DNA from: Gammaproteobacteria bacterium
GTDB taxonomy: Bacteria > Pseudomonadota > Gammaproteobacteria > Pseudomonadales > Azotimanducaceae_A
Direction: 5' to 3'
Assembly (NCBI GenBank): GCA_026713405.1
Contig: JAPOON010000683.1
Coordinates: forward strand, 1-9,339
DNA: 9,339 nt
Of the stretch, positions 6,849 through 9,339 are shown one piece after another. The notes under the pieces are model-generated. The model was not told the origin of the DNA and searched no databases. It saw only the letters and a list, made by a program, of their open reading frames with translations. The position numbers were made by a program, and so were the translations under genes. Position 1 is the first letter of the stretch; every line of letters begins with the position of its first letter.

Positions 6849-7679
6849 ATGCTGACCTATTCGGAAAGAGTCGAAGTCACAGCCGAGCAGTCCAAGGCCT
6901 GCCTGGCGCTCGCGCTCGATTCCGCCGAGCAGGCCGGAGCGGCGGCGCTGCCGTTTTTCCGGACGGGGGCGAAAGTCGACAACAAGGGGGGAGAAGTGGA
7001 AATCGGTCGGGGATTCGACCCGGTGACCGAAGCCGACCGCGCCGCGGAGACGGTCATTCGCGAGCGCATAAAGAGCGCCTTCCCGGAGCACGGGCTGTTC
7101 GGCGAGGAGTTCGGCCACGAGCAGGGCAATGGTCTTACCTGGGTTATCGACCCCATAGACGGCACCCGCGGTTTCGTGACCGGCCAACTGCACTGGGGCG
7201 TTCTGCTGGGGTTGTTCGACGGGCAGGCGCCGATTCTGGGCGTCATGCACCAACCGTTCACCGGCGAGACCTTCTTCGGTATCGGCGGAAGTGCCGGTTA
7301 CCGGCGCGGTGGCGAGGAACGCACATTGCGCGTGCGCCCCTGTGCCGCGCTGGCGGATGCCGCGCTGGCGGCAACCACCCCGCGCCTGTTTACGCCGGGC
7401 GAGCAGCGGGAGGCGTTCGACCGGATCGACGAGCGGGTGCGCTTCACAAGGTTCGGAGGCGACTGCTACAACTACGCGCTGCTGGCGATGGGTTGCCTCG
7501 ACCTGGTTGTGGAGGCGTCACTGAAGCCCTATGACATACAGGCGCTGATACCCATCGTGCGGGGCGCGGGCGGGGTGATAACGACCTGGTCGGGCGGCGA
7601 CCCGTGCATGGGAGGTACGGCAGTGGCAGCCGGAGACGCCCGGGTTCACGAGGAAGCCCTGCGCCTCCTCAATCGATAG
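6849..7679 (+). CDS. hisN: Histidinol-phosphatase, inositol-monophosphatase family (HisN type)
   Basis: A 276-residue Mg2+-dependent phosphatase of the IMPase fold. The metal and catalytic motifs are complete: GEEFG with E86/E87, DPIDGT at 101-106 with D101 and D104, and the late aspartate D229 in LKPYDIQALIPI. DPVTEAD at 57-63 is the usual upstream motif. The C-terminal run DLVVEASLKPYDIQALIPIV, then GAGGVITTW and AAGDARVHEEAL, fits the HisN branch, which removes phosphate from L-histidinol phosphate in the next-to-last step of histidine synthesis, better than SuhB or CysQ, which carry a WD-motif (typically WDxAAG) at this place. Inositol-1-phosphatase activity cannot be excluded. The protein has normal length and should be cytosolic. 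ATG 6849 has AGGA three bases before it, closer than ideal; no better start exists nearby. No other his gene lies in view, as is common for this enzyme. Confidence 0.85.
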   Translation: MLTYSERVEVTAEQSKACLALALDSAEQAGAAALPFFRTGAKVDNKGGEVEIGRGFDPVTEADRAAETVIRERIKSAFPEHGLFGEEFGHEQGNGLTWVIDPIDGTRGFVTGQLHWGVLLGLFDGQAPILGVMHQPFTGETFFGIGGSAGYRRGGEERTLRVRPCAALADAALAATTPRLFTPGEQREAFDRIDERVRFTRFGGDCYNYALLAMGCLDLVVEASLKPYDIQALIPIVRGAGGVITTWSGGDPCMGGTAVAAGDARVHEEALRLLNR

Positions 7680-7692
7680 CTGCGTTCGGCCG

Positions 7693-8253
7693 TTACGCGT
7701 CCCCCACGACCGACCCGGTCGAAATCCTTCCGAAAACCAGGTCGCGGAGGGTGTCGACTACCAGTACCCGCTCCGCGGTCTGAACGCGTTGCTCCAGATC
7801 CTCAACGGCATCGTCCGGGAGCACGGGAACCCGCACCTGGGAGACGGTGGGGCCGGTGTCGTAGTCGGCATCCACCAGGTGTACGGTGGCGCCGGATTCG
7901 GATTCGCCGGCATCGATTACCGCCTGGTGCACCTTGCGGCCGTAGAATCCCCGGCCGCCGAATTTCGGCAGCAGGGCGGGGTGGGTGTTGAGAATGCGGC
8001 GGGGGAAAGCGGCCAGGGTTTCGTTGCCCAGCTTTTTCATGTAGCCCGCCAGCATCACCCAGTCTGCCCGCACCTCCACCAGCGCATCGCATATGGCGCG
8101 GTCGAGGGCATCCGGGTCCGGGTGCGTCCGGCTGCTCAGGTGCAGCGACGCCAGACCCGCGTTCGCGGCGCGCCGCAGCGCCAGCGAACCGCTGTTGTTG
8201 CCGATGACCAGCACCACTTTGGCGGGCAGTTCGCCAGCCCGGCAGGCATCCAT
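7693..8253 (-). CDS. purN: Phosphoribosylglycinamide formyltransferase, frame broken near the start
   Basis: PurN transfers a formyl group from 10-formyl-tetrahydrofolate to GAR in step three of purine synthesis. The catalytic set is present: N89 and H91 in ILNTHPALLPKFGG (equivalent to N106 and H108 of E. coli PurN) and D132 in DYDTGP (equivalent to D144), with MLAGYMKKL (67-75) before them. From the first in-frame ATG (8253) the protein has 186 residues and would lack the first beta strand and phosphate loop. That missing part, RIAVLASHGGSILQAI, is encoded just upstream in the same frame (8301-8254), but a TAA at 8316-8314 closes the frame and no ATG, GTG or TTG lies between. The natural start is probably TTG 8354 in another frame (see the next feature). 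The loop reads GGSIL where E. coli has GSNL, so the usual Asn is Ile. The gene is convergent with hisN, 13 bases away, and no purM is beside it. Confidence 0.85.
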   Translation of the reverse strand: MDACRAGELPAKVVLVIGNNSGSLALRRAANAGLASLHLSSRTHPDPDALDRAICDALVEVRADWVMLAGYMKKLGNETLAAFPRRILNTHPALLPKFGGRGFYGRKVHQAVIDAGESESGATVHLVDADYDTGPTVSQVRVPVLPDDAVEDLEQRVQTAERVLVVDTLRDLVFGRISTGSVVGDA

Positions 8254-8354
8254 GATGGCCTGCAGGATGGAACCGCCATGGGACGCGAGGACGGCGATGC
8301 GGGGGACTCGACTTTAGACCTCTTGTTCGCGGATAAGGTTGTCGGATGAGTCAA
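8254..8354 (-). other. Displaced 5' end of purN: SD, TTG start and frame break at a C5 run
   Basis: On the minus strand GGGAGGGATC stands directly before a TTG at 8354, by far the best ribosome site in the area. From this TTG the frame reads M-THPTTLSANKRSKVESP and then goes into meaningless sequence, ending at 8136 as a 72-residue shadow. At the C5 run (GGGGG on the plus strand, 8301-8305) one added base, or a -1 ribosomal slip on the Pro codon CCC, joins it to RIAVLASHGGSILQAIMDAC. This yields a 220-residue PurN of normal length. Either a base is missing in a homopolymer of the assembly, or the gene carries a real frameshift. A programmed slip is possible but needs proof. Confidence 0.7.
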
Positions 8355-8455
8355 GATCCCTCCCGGTCACTGTTGTCCCGTCGGGCTGGGACGTAGCCCC
8401 GTTGGTGCCCATTGCGCCGGGGCGCATCGATTCGTTGCGTCGCAAGATGACTCCC

Positions 8456-9339
8456 TCAGCTGTAGGCCTGCGCTGGCAGCCAGGTGACGAGGTCCTGCCA
8501 GTTGAAGATGATGATTAGCCCGATCAACTGCAGCACGATGAACGGAATCACGCCCCGGTAGATGGTGCGCACGTCGATCTCCGCGGGCGCCACGCCCTTG
8601 AGGTAGAAGATGGAGAACCCCACCGGCGGGGTCAGGAAGCTGGTCTGCAGGCAGACGGCGAACAGCACCGTGAACCACACCGGGTCGAAGCCGAGACTGA
8701 CGACCACCGGCGAGACCAGGGGCAGGATGATCAGGGTCAGCTCGATCCAGTCGAGAAAGAAGCCGAGCAGGAAGGTCGCGAACAGTATGGCGATGACGAT
8801 GCCCGCCGGCTCGAACGGCAGGGTCAGCAGGGCCCGCTCGATCAGTTCGTCGCCGCCCAGGCCGCGCAGCACCAGGGCGAACGCCGTGGCGCCGAGCAGC
8901 ACGCCGAATATGAAGGCGGTGGTGCGGGTGGTCTCGATCAGCACGGTCTTCATGACGCCGCGGTCGAGTTGGCGTTTCACGAACGCCAGCAAGAGGGCCG
9001 CCGCGGCGCCCACGCCGGCCGCTTCCGTGGGTGTCGCCAACCCGAAGAAGATGCTGCCCAGCACCGCCAGGATCAGGAGTGCCGGCGGCAGGATCGCCAC
9101 GAACAGCGCGCGGATGGCTTTCCAGTCCACGGTTTCGCGCTCGCCCGCGGGTGCTGCCTCGGGGCGCAGCCAGGCGTAGACCAGCAGGTACCCGACATAG
9201 AGGCCGCCGAGCATGATTCCGGGGAAGACGGCGCCCAGAAACAGATCGCCGACGCTCATGGCCATGCGGTCGGCCATGAGTACCAGCATGATGCTGGGTG
9301 GGATGAGAATGCCGAGCGTGCCGACCGCGCACACGGTGC
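8456..9339 (-). CDS. TRAP transporter large permease, C-terminal part (5' end outside window)
   Basis: About 293 residues are visible and the frame is open through the right edge, so the N-terminus is missing. The family is the DctM/TRAP-T large membrane subunit, which with a small membrane subunit and a periplasmic binding protein imports organic acids and related solutes by a Na+ gradient. Counting from V at 9334, the signatures are GTLGILIPPSIML (5-17), FFGLATPTEAAGVGAAAALLLAF (96-118), GFFLDWIELTLIILPLV (191-207) and TSFLTPPVGFSIFYLKGVAP (231-250), with about eight hydrophobic segments. The last motif resembles the mannitol/chloroaromatic-type DctM branch, but the substrate is not readable. 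Its small subunit and binding protein should lie to the right, outside the window. The stop at 8456 is 101 bases upstream of the purN start on the same strand; that gap contains a GTCCC/GGGAC hairpin (8375-8392) but no clear terminator. Confidence 0.92.
   Translation of the reverse strand, partial: TVCAVGTLGILIPPSIMLVLMADRMAMSVGDLFLGAVFPGIMLGGLYVGYLLVYAWLRPEAAPAGERETVDWKAIRALFVAILPPALLILAVLGSIFFGLATPTEAAGVGAAAALLLAFVKRQLDRGVMKTVLIETTRTTAFIFGVLLGATAFALVLRGLGGDELIERALLTLPFEPAGIVIAILFATFLLGFFLDWIELTLIILPLVSPVVVSLGFDPVWFTVLFAVCLQTSFLTPPVGFSIFYLKGVAPAEIDVRTIYRGVIPFIVLQLIGLIIIFNWQDLVTWLPAQAYS

Noticed and set aside
7680..7692. A terminator between hisN and purN
   Set aside because: The convergent gap is 13 bases and holds no hairpin I can see.
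8375..8392. Hairpin GTCCC/GGGAC between the TRAP gene and purN as a terminator
   Set aside because: The stem is only five bp and no T run follows on the minus strand; too weak to call.
8367..9332. 321-codon open frame on the minus strand
   Set aside because: It overlaps the TRAP permease in another frame of the same strand; the permease frame carries clear family motifs, while this one is Arg/Pro/Gly/His-rich shadow.

Overview
The window is compact, high-GC bacterial chromosome (by eye in the low-to-mid 60s percent G+C), most likely from a proteobacterium. This rests on the gene types (TRAP permease, MATE exporter, HisN-type phosphatase, PurN, MOSC protein), ATG/TTG starts and GC-rich third positions. 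I cannot name the genus. No rRNA, tRNA, CRISPR array, insertion sequence or phage gene was seen.

Layout from left to right. (1) Minus strand, 1-1883: the first 627 codons of a large soluble protein that I do not recognise; it runs off the left edge. (2) Plus strand, 2093-2839: a secreted TPR-repeat protein, divergent from (1). (3) Minus strand, 2899-4356: an amidase-signature hydrolase with a complete Lys-Ser-Ser triad. (4) Plus strand, 4609-5157: a small stand-alone MOSC-domain protein, divergent from the amidase. (5) Minus strand, 5268-6611: a MATE-family efflux transporter. (6) Plus strand, 6849-7679: an inositol-monophosphatase-fold protein of the HisN (histidinol-phosphatase) type. (7) Minus strand, 7693 to about 8354: phosphoribosylglycinamide formyltransferase PurN, whose reading frame is broken close to its start. 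(8) Minus strand, 8456 to the right edge: the C-terminal part of a TRAP-transporter large permease (DctM/TRAP-T family).

The genes alternate in strand, so most are single-gene units separated by divergent promoter regions (1884-2092, 4357-4608, 6612-6848) or convergent gaps (2840-2898, 5158-5267, 7680-7692). Nothing indicates one shared pathway. HisN and PurN both touch phosphoribosyl metabolism (histidine and purine synthesis share AICAR), but they converge and are not co-transcribed. The window reads as ordinary housekeeping and accessory metabolism plus one unknown large protein.

The points most worth a second look are the purN frame break, where a strong ribosome site and a TTG start lie in one frame and the rest of the enzyme in another, joined at a run of five C; the unidentified protein at the left edge; and a pair of imperfect 20-bp direct repeats plus an 8-bp-stem hairpin in the MATE/hisN divergent region.
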